Positions 50,573 to 60,048 of a stretch of 64,000 nucleotides of DNA are shown in pieces. Each line of letters begins with the position of its first letter. Position 1 is the stretch's first letter. The position numbers and the translations under genes were made by a program. This DNA is from Rhodospirillaceae bacterium (GTDB lineage: Bacteria > Pseudomonadota > Alphaproteobacteria > Kiloniellales > DSM-21159), in the NCBI GenBank assembly GCA_006969625.1, contig CP030885.1:434001-498000 (forward strand). The letters are read 5' to 3'. The notes beneath the pieces were generated by a model. The model did no database searches and was not told the origin of the DNA. It saw only the letters and a list, made by a program, of their open reading frames with translations.

Positions 50573-51343
50573 ATGTCCTTCGCCAGGCTGTTCGGGAGAA
50601 GCGAGGAGCGCCAGCCGCGCGCGCCGGCGCAAGCGCCGGCAGGCACCCGCGTCTATGCGATCGGCGACGTCCACGGCCAGCTCGACCAGTTGCGGTCGCT
50701 GGAGGCGAAGATCGCCGCGGACGCCGCCGGGAGCGGGGCGGAGCGGCGGGTCATCGTCTATCTCGGCGATTACGTCGACCGCGGCGAGGACAGTGCCGGC
50801 ACCGTCGCCCACCTGCTCGCCGGACCGCCGGAGGGCTTCGAAGCGGTCCACCTGATCGGCAATCACGAGGCGCTGCTGCTGGAGTTCCTCGACGACCCCG
50901 AGTCCGGCGGCAACTGGCTGGTCAACGGCGGCGACAGCACCCTGGCCAGCTACGGCGTCGATATCGAGGAGGATCCGCCGGTCGCCGTGCCGCGGCTGGT
51001 TCACCTGTCCCGCCGCTTCGCCGCCGCCCTGCCCCGGAGCCACCGCCGCTTCCTGGAGACCCTGGCGCTGCGGCACGGCGAGGGCGGCTACCTCTTCGTG
51101 CATGCCGGCGTGCGGCCGGGCGTCGAGCTGGAGGCGCAGGATCCCCAGGACCTGATCTGGATCCGTTACCCCTTCCTGCAGTCCAACGCCGATTTCGGCA
51201 AGGTGGTGGTGCACGGCCACACGCCGGAACCCGAGCCGGTCGAGCGCGAGAACCGCATCGGCATCGACACCGGCGCCGTCTACGGCGGGCGCCTGACCGC
51301 GCTGGTGCTGGACGGTGCCGAGCGCCGCTATCTCCAGGCCTGA
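50573..51343 (+). CDS. PPP-family metallophosphoesterase (Ser/Thr phosphatase-like)
   Basis: A 256-residue phosphatase with the full metal-site set: GDVHGQ at residues 31-36, GDYVDRGED, GNHE, the His of LFVHAGV and HGHT near the C-terminus. It is a PPP-type enzyme acting on phosphoproteins or small phosphates, cytosolic, no signal. AAGAGGAG is upstream of ATG 50573. It is followed by a nucleotidyltransferase gene. Confidence 0.93.
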   Translation: MSFARLFGRSEERQPRAPAQAPAGTRVYAIGDVHGQLDQLRSLEAKIAADAAGSGAERRVIVYLGDYVDRGEDSAGTVAHLLAGPPEGFEAVHLIGNHEALLLEFLDDPESGGNWLVNGGDSTLASYGVDIEEDPPVAVPRLVHLSRRFAAALPRSHRRFLETLALRHGEGGYLFVHAGVRPGVELEAQDPQDLIWIRYPFLQSNADFGKVVVHGHTPEPEPVERENRIGIDTGAVYGGRLTALVLDGAERRYLQA

Positions 51344-51353
51344 GCGGCCCGCC

Positions 51354-52340
51354 GTGCCGGCGCCGCTGCCCGCCGCCTGGCGGCAGCCGCCGGCCGCCGC
51401 GCGACTGCCGCTCTACCTGGGGGCGGCGCTCGCCGAGGCGCTGGCCGGTCCGGCTGTCGCGGTGCCGGCGGAGGCCGTGCGCCAGGACGCGCTCGCCGCG
51501 CGGTTTCGCCTTCAGCGGCAGCGCGATTGTCTGGCGCAGCTCCAGGCGGCCGAGATCCCGGCGGTGGCGCTGAAGGGTTTCGTCACCGCCCACTGGCTCT
51601 ACGACACGCCGGCGCTGCGCTGCTCCGGCGACCTCGACGTGCTGGTGCGCGGCGGCGACCTGCCGCGGCTGCTGGACGTCCTGGGCGCGGCCGGCTACGC
51701 CTTCCGGCCGCTGCCGGCCAAGCCCTGGGGCTTCCTCTCGCGTGCCTCCTTCCAACCCTTCGCCTCGGCCGACGGGGTGGTCAACCTGGACATCCATCTG
51801 CAGCCCGACTGCTGGCCACTGGAGCGCGGCCTGCCGGCCGACGAGCTGTTCGCCGCGGCGCGGCCCCTGCAGGGCGCTGGCGGCCCGCCGCCGGTGCTGG
51901 CGCCCGACCCGACCCATCAGTTCCTGCTGCTCGCCAGCAACGCCGCCAAGGACAAGTTCGGGCCGGATGCCGTCAAGAAGCTGCTCGACGCCTACGTCTG
52001 GCTGTCCGGCCGCAGCCCGGCGATCGATCCCGATCTGCTGGCCCGTCTGGCGGCGCGGGCCGGGGTGGCGCGCCCGCTCGGCGTCTTCCTGGCACTGCTG
52101 GCCGACCTCGGCCTGCCGGCCGCCAGCCTACACGGCCTGCCGCAGCGCCGCCCGGGCCGCGCCTACGCCGCGCTGCTGGCGGATTGGCGCGCGCTGTTTC
52201 CCCGTCCGCCCGGCGCCTTCGGCCGTCTGGCGCGCGAGCTGCGGCTGTCGGCCGAGCCGGCGGTGGCCACGGCCCTGGCCTGGCGCCGCCTGCTCGGCCT
52301 GGTCCGCCGCCCCCGCGGCCTGCCGGAGGGCTGGGAGTGA
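51354..52340 (+). CDS. Nucleotidyltransferase-fold protein (PF14907 type)
   Basis: A 328-residue protein with a nucleotidyltransferase-like motif: ALKGFVTAHWLYDTPALRCSGDLDVLV, with the acidic pair at Asp93 and Asp95. PF14907-like proteins are found with PqqD-like and HPr-kinase-like proteins in surface-polysaccharide loci (family knowledge). The start is probably GTG 51354, ten bases after the phosphatase stop; GTG 51315 would overlap that gene by 29 bp. Its TGA overlaps the GTG of the next gene (GTGA). Confidence 0.78.
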   Translation: MPAPLPAAWRQPPAAARLPLYLGAALAEALAGPAVAVPAEAVRQDALAARFRLQRQRDCLAQLQAAEIPAVALKGFVTAHWLYDTPALRCSGDLDVLVRGGDLPRLLDVLGAAGYAFRPLPAKPWGFLSRASFQPFASADGVVNLDIHLQPDCWPLERGLPADELFAAARPLQGAGGPPPVLAPDPTHQFLLLASNAAKDKFGPDAVKKLLDAYVWLSGRSPAIDPDLLARLAARAGVARPLGVFLALLADLGLPAASLHGLPQRRPGRAYAALLADWRALFPRPPGAFGRLARELRLSAEPAVATALAWRRLLGLVRRPRGLPEGWE

Positions 52341-53548
52341 GCGGCGATTCGCGGCGTCGGCTGCGCCTGGCCTACCTCGTCAGCCATCCGATCCAGTACC
52401 AAGCGCCGCTGCTGGCGCGCATCGCGCGAGAGCCGGGCCTGGACCTGACGGTGTTCTTCGAAAGCCGCATCTCGGTCGCCGGCTACCACGACGCCGGCTT
52501 CGGGCGCGAGGTCGCCTGGGACACGCCGCTGCTCGAGGGCTATGCCTACGACTTCCTGCCGACCCTGGGCGACGGGCGCAGGCTCGGCCTGTTCTGGCCC
52601 TGGCCGCTGGGCCTCGTGCGCCGGCTGCGGCGCGGCCGCTTCGATGCCCTGTGGGTCCACGGTTACGCGCAGCCGCACCATCAGGTCGCCGTGCTCGCTG
52701 CCAAGGCGCTCGGCATCCCGGTGCTGATGCGCGACGAGGTTTGGGAGCGCGGCGTGGCGCGCCGGCCGGGGCTGCGCAACCTGATTCGACGCGCGACGCT
52801 GCGCTGGATGGTGCCGGCTGTCGACGCCTGGCTGGCGATCGGCCGGGCGAACGCCGAGCATCTGCGGAGCTGGGGCGTGCCGCAAGCGCGGATCTTCGCG
52901 ATGCCCTATGCGGTCGACAACGCGCGCTTCGCGACCAGCGCCGAAGCCGCCGACATAGCGGCGCTGCGTCGCGAGCTGCGGCTCGGCGAGCGGCCCGTGG
53001 CGCTCTTCGTCGGCAAGCTGATGCCGCGCAAGCGGGTCCTGGAGGCGATCGCCGCCATGGCGCGGCTGGGCGGTCCGGCGGCGGCGCGCCGCCCGGTGCT
53101 GCTGATCGCCGGCGACGGCGCGCAGCGCGCCGCGGCGGAACGGGCGATCGCTGGGCACGGGCTGGAGGATTCGGTGCGGCTGCTGGGTTTTCGCAACCAG
53201 TCGGAGCTGCCGGCCCTCTACGCCCTGGCCGAGGTACTGCTGATCCCCTCGGCGCACGAACAGTGGGGACTGGTGGTCAACGAAGCGATGGCCGCCGGCA
53301 CGGCGATCCTGGCCAGCGACGAGGTCGGCGCCGCCCATGACCTGGTGGTCGAGGGCGAGACCGGCTACCGCGTGCCCCTGGGCGACGTGCCGGCCCTGGC
53401 CGAGCGCCTGGGTGCCGTCATGGCCGACCCGCAGAACGCCGCGCGCATGGGCGCGGCCGCGCGGGCCCGCATCGCCGATTGGGACTTCGAGGCCGACGTG
53501 CGCGGCCTGAAGGCGGCGTTGGCGGCGGTGACTCGCGGGGCCGGCTAA
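52337..53548 (+). CDS. Family 4 glycosyltransferase
   Basis: A 403-residue GT-B glycosyltransferase: an N-terminal acceptor domain beginning RLAYLVSHPIQYQAPLLARI, and the donor domain VALFVGKLMPRKRVLEAI, GDGAQRAAAERAIA, LGFRNQSELPALYALAEVLLIPSAHEQWGLVVNEAMAAG (the E-x7-E nucleotide-sugar motif lies in EQWGLVVNE). It starts at GTG 52337, overlapping the nucleotidyltransferase stop. It converges on the Wzy-like gene and the stops overlap by 4 bp. Confidence 0.92.
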   Translation: MSGDSRRRLRLAYLVSHPIQYQAPLLARIAREPGLDLTVFFESRISVAGYHDAGFGREVAWDTPLLEGYAYDFLPTLGDGRRLGLFWPWPLGLVRRLRRGRFDALWVHGYAQPHHQVAVLAAKALGIPVLMRDEVWERGVARRPGLRNLIRRATLRWMVPAVDAWLAIGRANAEHLRSWGVPQARIFAMPYAVDNARFATSAEAADIAALRRELRLGERPVALFVGKLMPRKRVLEAIAAMARLGGPAAARRPVLLIAGDGAQRAAAERAIAGHGLEDSVRLLGFRNQSELPALYALAEVLLIPSAHEQWGLVVNEAMAAGTAILASDEVGAAHDLVVEGETGYRVPLGDVPALAERLGAVMADPQNAARMGAAARARIADWDFEADVRGLKAALAAVTRGAG

Positions 53549-54975
53549 CCCGGTGGTCGCCGCCCACCGAGGATCGTCGGCGCGGTGCGCAGCTGCGCCA
53601 GGAAGGGGTGCTGCGCGGGCGCCGGCGGGGCGGTGCGGGCTTCGGCCAGCGAGGGACAGCGCAGGACGATGCTGGCGAGCACCCAGATCATCACGTTGGT
53701 CGGGTCGATATCCAGGGTCCAGCCCTTGAAGGACCACATGGTCATCAGGATGGTGTAGGCGAGCAACGCCGCCGCGGGCCCCTCGATCCGGCTGCCGCGG
53801 CACAGCCACAAGGCGCGGAAACCGGCGCCGATCAGGGCGGCAAGCGCGGCGATCAGCAGGAAGGGCCCCAGCAGCCCGAGTTCGTGCGCCGCCTTCCCGT
53901 ACATGCCTTCGAAGCTGGTCTCGGGCGTTGCCAGACCGAAATCGCCGAGGTGACGCGCCGCTTGCGTGCCGGAGCCGGTGCCGAGGCCGAGCGGATACTG
54001 GGTCATCATCTCCCAGGTCCCGGCGACTCCGACGTTCGAGCCGTAGGCCTTGGTCAATGTCGCGGTCATCCCGGCGAGCTGCAGTAGGTCGATGTTGGCG
54101 ACGTCGGCGACGACTAGGATCGCCGGCACCGCGAAGGCGAGCAGCACGAAGATGCCGCTGCCGGCGCGCCGCTCGACCGCCATCGCCAGGACGATGAACA
54201 GCGGGATGAACAGTAGCGCGCCGCGGCTGCCCGAGGTGACGTAGGCGGCGCAGCCGGCGCCCAGTGCCAGCAAGGCCAGCAGCCGCCAGCGTCCGGCGGC
54301 TTCGTAGCGATAGGCGGCGTAGGCGATCGCCAGGCCGATGCCGCAGAAGCCGTAGAACTCGCCGGCGAAGGCGAAGGTTGCCGGGATGCGTCCGAAAAAG
54401 CCGCCGACGCTGAACTGCACGAAGCCCTGCGTCGCGGCGAAGGCCGCCTCGCCATGGGTCAGGGTAATCGTGGCTCGATAGCCGAGCGTCACGCTGAGTG
54501 CGACCTGCAGCAAGGCGACGCCGAAGACGATCAGGCAGATCGCCACGCCGCCGCGCAGGAACTGCTGCAGGTGCCGCGGCTCGCTCAGGACGGCGCCTGC
54601 GGCCAGCACCAGCGGCACGTAGAGCAGCCAGACCTTGGCGCCGAGGATTGCCTTCGGCAGCGAACCGACGTTCGGGTTGACCATTTGCAGGATGACCAGG
54701 CCGGCGAACAGCAGCAGGCAGGCCAGCAGGGTGCCGCTGACCGCCATGCCGCGCAGCAGTTGCGGGCGCACGAAGAAGACCAGGGCGTAGAGCGGAATGA
54801 CGAACAGCACGTCCTTCAGCAGCTTGGCCGGGCCGCTGAAGCCGAGCCGGGCGAACAGCCAGCCCGTCAGCGCCACCCACGCCAGCAGCAGCAGCGGCGT
54901 CAGGTCCGGGCGTCGCCACACCAGGTACCAGCACGGCAGGCCCAGCAGGCCCATGACAATCAGGGTTTCGACCAT
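53545..54975 (-). CDS. Second Wzy/O-antigen-ligase-like membrane protein
   Basis: A 476-residue protein with about 12 helices. The conserved features are ITLTHGEAAFAATQGF in an early loop, TSGSRGALLFIPLFI and the large loop with QYPLGLGTGSGTQAARHLGD before AHELGLLGPFLLIAA. It should polymerise or transfer repeat units and differs in detail from the protein at 44324-45733. ATG at 54975 starts the first helix. Two 18-bp repeats lie immediately upstream of the start. Confidence 0.85.
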   Translation of the reverse strand: MVETLIVMGLLGLPCWYLVWRRPDLTPLLLLAWVALTGWLFARLGFSGPAKLLKDVLFVIPLYALVFFVRPQLLRGMAVSGTLLACLLLFAGLVILQMVNPNVGSLPKAILGAKVWLLYVPLVLAAGAVLSEPRHLQQFLRGGVAICLIVFGVALLQVALSVTLGYRATITLTHGEAAFAATQGFVQFSVGGFFGRIPATFAFAGEFYGFCGIGLAIAYAAYRYEAAGRWRLLALLALGAGCAAYVTSGSRGALLFIPLFIVLAMAVERRAGSGIFVLLAFAVPAILVVADVANIDLLQLAGMTATLTKAYGSNVGVAGTWEMMTQYPLGLGTGSGTQAARHLGDFGLATPETSFEGMYGKAAHELGLLGPFLLIAALAALIGAGFRALWLCRGSRIEGPAAALLAYTILMTMWSFKGWTLDIDPTNVMIWVLASIVLRCPSLAEARTAPPAPAQHPFLAQLRTAPTILGGRRPPG

Positions 54976-54979
54976 CGTA

Positions 54980-55015
54980 TCTGCGCGTTTGTCCGTCTCT
55001 GCGCGTTCGTCCCTC
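54980..55015. repeat. 18-bp tandem repeat, two copies
   Basis: TCTGCGCGTTTGTCCGTC and TCTGCGCGTTCGTCCCTC follow directly, 16/18 identical. They lie just upstream of the second Wzy-like gene's ATG, where they occupy the untranslated leader. Confidence 0.75.
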
Positions 55016-55078
55016 TTCGCGTCGCCGCCGACCCGCCGGCACCGCGAGCCGACAGTGTGCCCGCCTCCGGCGCCGCCG

Positions 55079-56365
55079 TTAAGGCGCTTCTGCCGGCCGC
55101 CCCGGCAGCGGACCCAGGGCGACCAACTGCGGCGGCGGTGCCCCGGCGGCAAGGCTGCGGTAAAGGCGGCACAGGCGCTCGCCGTGGCGATCCCAGGTGA
55201 AGTCGGCCACCGCCACGCGCGCGGCCTTGCCGAGTCGCCGGCGCAGCCCGCCGTCACCGAGCAGTCGCTGCATCGCCTGGGCCAAGGCTTCGACATCGCC
55301 AGTCGGGACGATCAGTCCGCTGCGCTCGTGCTCGACCACCGAGGCGGCGGCTGCGCTGACCAGGCAGGGCAGGCCGGAGGCCATCGCCTCCAGCACCACG
55401 ATCGGCCCGCCTTCGTAGAGCGAGGGCATGACGAAGAGGTCGGCATCGGCGTAGACGGCGGCCAGCTCCGCATGAGGCAGCGGCCCCAGATAGCGGAAGC
55501 GTCCGGCGTAGCGCCGGTGCAGCTCCGTGCCGCTGCGGTCGATCACCGGGCCGGCCAGGATCAGCTCCGCTTCGTGCGGCGCGAGTCGGTCCCAAGCCTC
55601 TAGCAGATGGTGCAGGCCCTTGCGGACCGACTGGTGCCCAACGAAGAGCGCGCGCAAGGGACCCGGCCGCCGCTGTCCAGCGGCGGGCCGGAAGGCGGCC
55701 AGGTCGGCGCCGAGCGGCAAGAGGACGATGCGCTCCGGCGCCACGCCGCGGCCGCGCAGCAGCTCGACGGAGAAGCGGTTCTGCGCGATGGCGACGTCGG
55801 CGAGCGCCAGTTCCTCCAACTCGCGCGTTTGCCGCTCCACGGCCGGCAGCGGCAGGCCGGCCGCCACGCTCTCGCGGGCCACCACGTCTTGGGCGCCGGG
55901 CGGCAGCGTGACCTCCAGCACACAGATCATGCCCAGCTTGCGGGCGGCGCGGAAGGTGTCGCGCGCGGCGCCGATAGCGGCATGCACGATCACCGGCTCC
56001 GGCCGCGTCGCCAGCCGGCGGCGCAACCAGGCGGCGGCACGGGCGTCGTGCAGCGCGTTGCCGGCGCGGTAGCCGCCGGTCAGCCGCGGCAGGATCTCCG
56101 GCAGAGGCCCGCTGACGGAGACGACGCACGCGTCGGTCAGCGCCGGCTCGCGCCGCGCCGGCAGCTTTGCCGCCAGGGTCGGCAGCTTCGCCGCCAAACG
56201 CCAGAGCGGCCTTTCGGGCTTGTAGTACAGCCCGGTCAGGAAGACGCCCGGCAGGCCGCAGGTCTGGGCCGCCAGGGGCACGCGGTAGAAGAAGCCTTGC
56301 TTGCTCGGGTGGCTGGCGACCACGAAGGGCAGGGGCCCGTCGAAGGCCGGCGTGGCTGCGCTCAT
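55079..56365 (-). CDS. Family 4 glycosyltransferase
   Basis: A 428-residue GT-B enzyme. The N-terminal half has VVASHPSKQGFFYRVPLAAQ; the donor domain is recognised by LRALFVGHQSVRKGLHHLLEAW, LILAGPVIDRSGT, YLGPLPHAELAAVYADADLFVMPSLYEGGPIVVLEAMASG with the E-x7-E motif in EGGPIVVLE. The gene starts with ATG 56365, whose A-T-G-A overlaps the stop of the glycosyltransferase upstream. The sugar cannot be read from sequence. Confidence 0.92.
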   Translation of the reverse strand: MSAATPAFDGPLPFVVASHPSKQGFFYRVPLAAQTCGLPGVFLTGLYYKPERPLWRLAAKLPTLAAKLPARREPALTDACVVSVSGPLPEILPRLTGGYRAGNALHDARAAAWLRRRLATRPEPVIVHAAIGAARDTFRAARKLGMICVLEVTLPPGAQDVVARESVAAGLPLPAVERQTRELEELALADVAIAQNRFSVELLRGRGVAPERIVLLPLGADLAAFRPAAGQRRPGPLRALFVGHQSVRKGLHHLLEAWDRLAPHEAELILAGPVIDRSGTELHRRYAGRFRYLGPLPHAELAAVYADADLFVMPSLYEGGPIVVLEAMASGLPCLVSAAAASVVEHERSGLIVPTGDVEALAQAMQRLLGDGGLRRRLGKAARVAVADFTWDRHGERLCRLYRSLAAGAPPPQLVALGPLPGRPAEAP

Positions 56366-57387
56366 GACCGTCCCTCCAGGACGGCGCCGAAGACCGTCAG
56401 GTAGCGGGTGGCGATGCGCTCGGCAGTGAAGCCGGCGACATACCGGCGGCCGGCGTCTGCGGCTGCGGCGCGCCGGCCGGGGTCGCTCAGCAGCTCGGCC
56501 AAGCGGTCGCGCAGGCCGCGCCAGTCGTCGTTGTCGAAGACCGCTTGCCCCGGCCCCGCCGCCTCCGGAAGGCCGCCCCGCCGCGAGACCACCAGGGCGC
56601 AGCCGCAGGCCAAGCCCTCCAGCGCGACGATCCCGAAGGGTTCGGCCCAGCGCGACGGGACGGCCAGCACCTCGATCTCGTTCAGCAGCTCGGCCAGCTC
56701 CGCGTCGCGGCGTGGGCCGAGGAAATCGATCCGCCCGGCCACACCCAGCGCGGCCGCCCGGCGCTCCAGAGCGGCGCGCTCCGGGCCGTCGCCGATCACG
56801 ACGCATCGCCGGTCGGCGACTTCGGTCGGCAGCTCGGCCAGGGCGCGCAGCAGCAGGTCGGCGCCCTTGTCGGACACCAGCCGGCCGACGAAACCGAGCG
56901 CCCAACGGCGGGGGCCTGTGTTGGTCAGCCGGAAGATGCCGTCGCGATAAGGATTCGGGATGACGACGCTTGGCCCCGGCAGCCCGCGGGCGATCTCCCC
57001 GCTGATCGCCACCGAATGGGCGAGGCGTAGACTGGCGAACTTCAGGCGGGTCGGCAGCGTCGGCCGGGCGTCGGGGTCCCTCACCCAGGTCTGATGGGTC
57101 ACCACCCAGGGGCGCGGGCAAAGCGGCAGGGCGCGCGCCTGGCGCAGACTCAGGCCGTTCTGCCACAGCAGGTCGGCCCAGGCGAGGCGGCGGCGCAGCT
57201 CCCAGATCGAGGGGCGGCGCAGCACCTCGAAGGCCACTCGGGTCGGCTGGGCGGGGTCGGCCGGCGTCTCGGTCGCCAGCACGACCTCATGCCCCTTGGC
57301 GACGAAGGCGCCGGCGAGTGTCTCGCCGGCCGTCTCCAATCCGCCGAGGCTGGGGTGGAAGTGGAAGGAGGTCACCAGCAGCCTCAA
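56362..57387 (-). CDS. Family 4 glycosyltransferase, TTG start
   Basis: A 341-residue GT4 enzyme: VTSFHFHPSLGGLETAGETLA at the N-terminus, GFVGRLVSDKGADLLLRAL, IGDGPERAALERRAAALG and FLGPRRDAELAELLNEIEVLAVPSRWAEPFGIVALEGLACG with the E-x7-E motif in EPFGIVALE. The start is a TTG at 57387: GGGAGG is eight bases upstream and no other start precedes the first strand. The TTGA overlap couples it to the Wzx-like gene. Confidence 0.9.
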   Translation of the reverse strand: MRLLVTSFHFHPSLGGLETAGETLAGAFVAKGHEVVLATETPADPAQPTRVAFEVLRRPSIWELRRRLAWADLLWQNGLSLRQARALPLCPRPWVVTHQTWVRDPDARPTLPTRLKFASLRLAHSVAISGEIARGLPGPSVVIPNPYRDGIFRLTNTGPRRWALGFVGRLVSDKGADLLLRALAELPTEVADRRCVVIGDGPERAALERRAAALGVAGRIDFLGPRRDAELAELLNEIEVLAVPSRWAEPFGIVALEGLACGCALVVSRRGGLPEAAGPGQAVFDNDDWRGLRDRLAELLSDPGRRAAAADAGRRYVAGFTAERIATRYLTVFGAVLEGRS

Positions 57388-58697
57388 GAGCGACCCTCCC
57401 GAAGCTGTTCCAGGCGCAGGCGCAGGTACGCCCAATCCTCCCCGTTCGGCAGCAACAGGCGGCTGGGCGCGATGCCCATCCGGCGCCAGGCCAGCCAGAG
57501 GCCGACCAGGACCTGAACCAGCGCAGCCAGCATCACCGCGGCGCCGGCGCCCAAAAGGCCGGCATCCAGCCCTTGCTCGCCGACCAGCAGCGCCAGGCCG
57601 ATGGCCAACGCGACCAGCCCGGCCGCGCGCGCGCGGTTGACGTCGCCGGGGCGCCCGGCGCCCTGCAGGCCGCCGGCGAGCACGTTCTGGACGGCATTGA
57701 AGGCGGCGGCGACCGCCAGCAGGCGCAGGGCCGGCGCCGCGCCGCGGTACTCGGCCCCGAACAACAAGGTCAGCAGTGGTCCGGCCAGCAGGATCAGGGC
57801 GAGCGCGCCGACGCCGGCGACGGCCAAGGTGAACTTGACGTAGCGCGCCATGACCAGCGACTGCCCCGCGTCGGTCGACTGCCCGGCGGTCTTCGGCAGC
57901 ACCAGGATCGCCGGCACCTGGGCCAGCAGCGCCACGCCGCCGACCAACGAAAGCGCCACGGCGTAGAGCCCGAGATCGGCCGGGGTCAGGCTGACCGACA
58001 GAACCATGCGGTCGAGCTGACCGCTGCCGAGCAGCAGCAGCGCGCCCAGGTGGACGCTGAGGGCGTAGACTACGAGCTGCTTGAGCTCGCCCGGTCCCAG
58101 CCGGCCGTCGCGGCGCATCAGCCGGGGGGCCAGCAGCCACAGCGCGAGCGCCCCGGTGATCAGGCCGCTGGCCATGTAGGCCAGGGCGAAATTGGCGGGG
58201 CTGACCGCCTCGCCGAGCCACAGCGCGACGGCGATGGCGGCGTAGCCCAGCGGCTGCAGCAGGCGCAACAGGTTCCAGACGACGACACGGCCGAGCGCCA
58301 GATGCTGGCCGGCGGCGGTGCCGAACACCAGCTGGCCGGGGATCAGCACCAGCAACAGCATCTGGGCCAGGCCGACCAGTTCCGGGTCGTAGCCGCGCAT
58401 CGCCACCGGCATCACATGCCAGCCGATCAGGATGCCGAGCACCGTGAAGGGCGCGCCCAAGGCGATCAACTTGACGAAGGCATCGGCGCCGCCCGCCGCC
58501 AAACGGGCCGTCCGCCAGTTGATCGCATTGCCGAGGCTCAGCGACGACAGGCTGGCGATCACCTGCGGCCAGAGCAGGACGGCGAAAAGTTCGCCGCGGC
58601 CCTCCGGTAGCAGAAGCCGCGCCGCCAGCACGCCCGTGACCAGCGTTGCGACCTGGACGGCGGCGGTGGTGGCGTACGAGACGAAGAGGTCGCGCAC
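57384..58697 (-). CDS. Polysaccharide flippase, Wzx/MATE-like
   Basis: A 437-residue membrane protein with 12 helices in the MOP-superfamily pattern, opening SYATTAAVQVATLVTGVLAARLLLPEGRGE. It should flip the lipid-linked repeat unit across the inner membrane. The start is a GTG at 58697. It sits between glycosyltransferase genes and overlaps the next one at the stop (TTGA). Confidence 0.88.
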   Translation of the reverse strand: MRDLFVSYATTAAVQVATLVTGVLAARLLLPEGRGELFAVLLWPQVIASLSSLSLGNAINWRTARLAAGGADAFVKLIALGAPFTVLGILIGWHVMPVAMRGYDPELVGLAQMLLLVLIPGQLVFGTAAGQHLALGRVVVWNLLRLLQPLGYAAIAVALWLGEAVSPANFALAYMASGLITGALALWLLAPRLMRRDGRLGPGELKQLVVYALSVHLGALLLLGSGQLDRMVLSVSLTPADLGLYAVALSLVGGVALLAQVPAILVLPKTAGQSTDAGQSLVMARYVKFTLAVAGVGALALILLAGPLLTLLFGAEYRGAAPALRLLAVAAAFNAVQNVLAGGLQGAGRPGDVNRARAAGLVALAIGLALLVGEQGLDAGLLGAGAAVMLAALVQVLVGLWLAWRRMGIAPSRLLLPNGEDWAYLRLRLEQLREGRS

Positions 58698-58710
58698 AGC
58701 GCAGGGGCTC

Positions 58711-59898
58711 CTATCGGCGCGGCGCCGTCGGCGCGCAGGATGCGGCCGGCGGTAGCGTACCCGCGCGGACCGGCTGGCCGGGCTGTCCCAGGCGTTCCGG
58801 TGCCGTCAGCAGCGCCAGCGCCGCGCGCTCCACCGAGTCGAGATCGATCCCCGTCACCGCCGGTCGGGCCGCATCGTACGCGGCAAGACCGAGCGGCGCA
58901 TCCGCCGGGATCAGCACCCGGTTGTCCCGCGTCGCCCGGGCGTAGGCCCACCAGGCGGTCGGCCCGAACAGCGCCAAGGTGCGCGTGCCGAGGGCGGCGG
59001 CGGCGTGCAGCGGACCCGTGTCGTTGCCGATCGCCAGCGCGCTGCCCGCCAGCAGGGCCAGGCTTTCGCGCAGGCACCGGGTGCCGATCTCGATCCGCGC
59101 CGAGGGGGCGGCCGCCGCGAAGAGCGACTGCAGACCGATTTCGCCGGGACCGGCGAGGATGCAGACCTCGTAGCCGCGCCGGGTCAGACGCTCGGCCAAC
59201 GCCGCGTAGCGCTCGGCCGGCCAGAGCTTGTCCGGTGCGGTGCCGGTCGGCAGAAGGCACACGCGCCGCCTGGAGCCAGGCGCCGCAGGCGCACGCTCGC
59301 TCGCAGTCAATTCCAGGCGCGGCGCCGCGGGTGCCCAGGGCTTGCCGGTCAGCAAGAAGAGGGGGCGCTGGAAGACCTCCGCCACGCTCTGCCGTGCCAG
59401 GCCCGGATCGAGCTCGTCGTGCGCCGCGCGCACCGGCGCCGCATGGCTCAGACTGACCCCGAAGCCTTGGCCGCCGGCGTCGAGACCCAGGCGAAATCGG
59501 GCGCCAACGGCCCAGGCGAGCGCAATCGCCAGCGGGTCGATCTCCAGGAGCACGAGCAGGTCGCGGCGGTCGAGGCCCCAGCGCCGCCAGCGACGCCAGG
59601 CGGAGAGCGCCGAGCGCCAGGTCGGGCGGGGCTCGGGCAGCACGCGGTCGAGGCTCGGCTGGCCGGCGAGCAGCGGCGCCGAGCCGGGCGCGCAGACGAA
59701 GGCGATCTCGCAATCGGGATAGTCCAGGCGCAGGCGTTCGACCACGGCGGTGGCCGAGACGACGTCGCCCAGTCCAGCGTAGCGCACCACCACCGCCCGG
59801 CGCGGCCGGAACGTCGGCTGCGGCCCCGGCCGTTCGGGCGCGAAGAGGGCCAGCCCGCGCAACAGGAGCGTGGTGGCACGCCGGCGCAGCCCGCTCAT
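58711..59898 (-). CDS. Family 9 glycosyltransferase (heptosyltransferase-like)
   Basis: A 395-residue GT9 enzyme of the ADP-heptose-transferase type: RRAVVVRYAGLGDVVSATAVVERL, VLPEPRP, then VCLLPTGTAPDKLWPAERYAALAERL and SALAIGNDTGPLHAAAALGTRTLALFGPT, the diagnostic late motif. It transfers a sugar during LPS-core or polysaccharide assembly. ATG 59898 is preferred; the upstream start adds a short basic tail. It is 13 bp from the Wzx-like gene. Confidence 0.9.
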   Translation of the reverse strand: MSGLRRRATTLLLRGLALFAPERPGPQPTFRPRRAVVVRYAGLGDVVSATAVVERLRLDYPDCEIAFVCAPGSAPLLAGQPSLDRVLPEPRPTWRSALSAWRRWRRWGLDRRDLLVLLEIDPLAIALAWAVGARFRLGLDAGGQGFGVSLSHAAPVRAAHDELDPGLARQSVAEVFQRPLFLLTGKPWAPAAPRLELTASERAPAAPGSRRRVCLLPTGTAPDKLWPAERYAALAERLTRRGYEVCILAGPGEIGLQSLFAAAAPSARIEIGTRCLRESLALLAGSALAIGNDTGPLHAAAALGTRTLALFGPTAWWAYARATRDNRVLIPADAPLGLAAYDAARPAVTGIDLDSVERAALALLTAPERLGQPGQPVRAGTLPPAASCAPTAPRR

Positions 59899-60048
59899 CG
59901 GAGCTTGCCCGCCTCGGGCCCGGCCCACCTCATGCGGCGAGCGCCTGCCGTTCGAGGACCGCCGCGGCGACCGGTTCCGGCGCGATGCCGCGACGAGGGG
60001 CGGCGAGGTCTCGTAACGGCGCCATCCGATTGCCGTCCTCCCGATCCT

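Noticed and set aside
48233..55042. Minus-strand open frames of nearly 1000 codons antisense to the HD-GYP-like, phosphatase and glycosyltransferase genes
   Set aside because: Composition is low-complexity and no domain is visible, while the opposite strand encodes clear families with coupled starts.
59930..60025. A 31-codon minus-strand frame (MAPLRDLAAPRRG...) with GGGAGG upstream
   Set aside because: It is too short, has no recognisable feature, and the ribosome-binding-site spacing of about 11 is poor.
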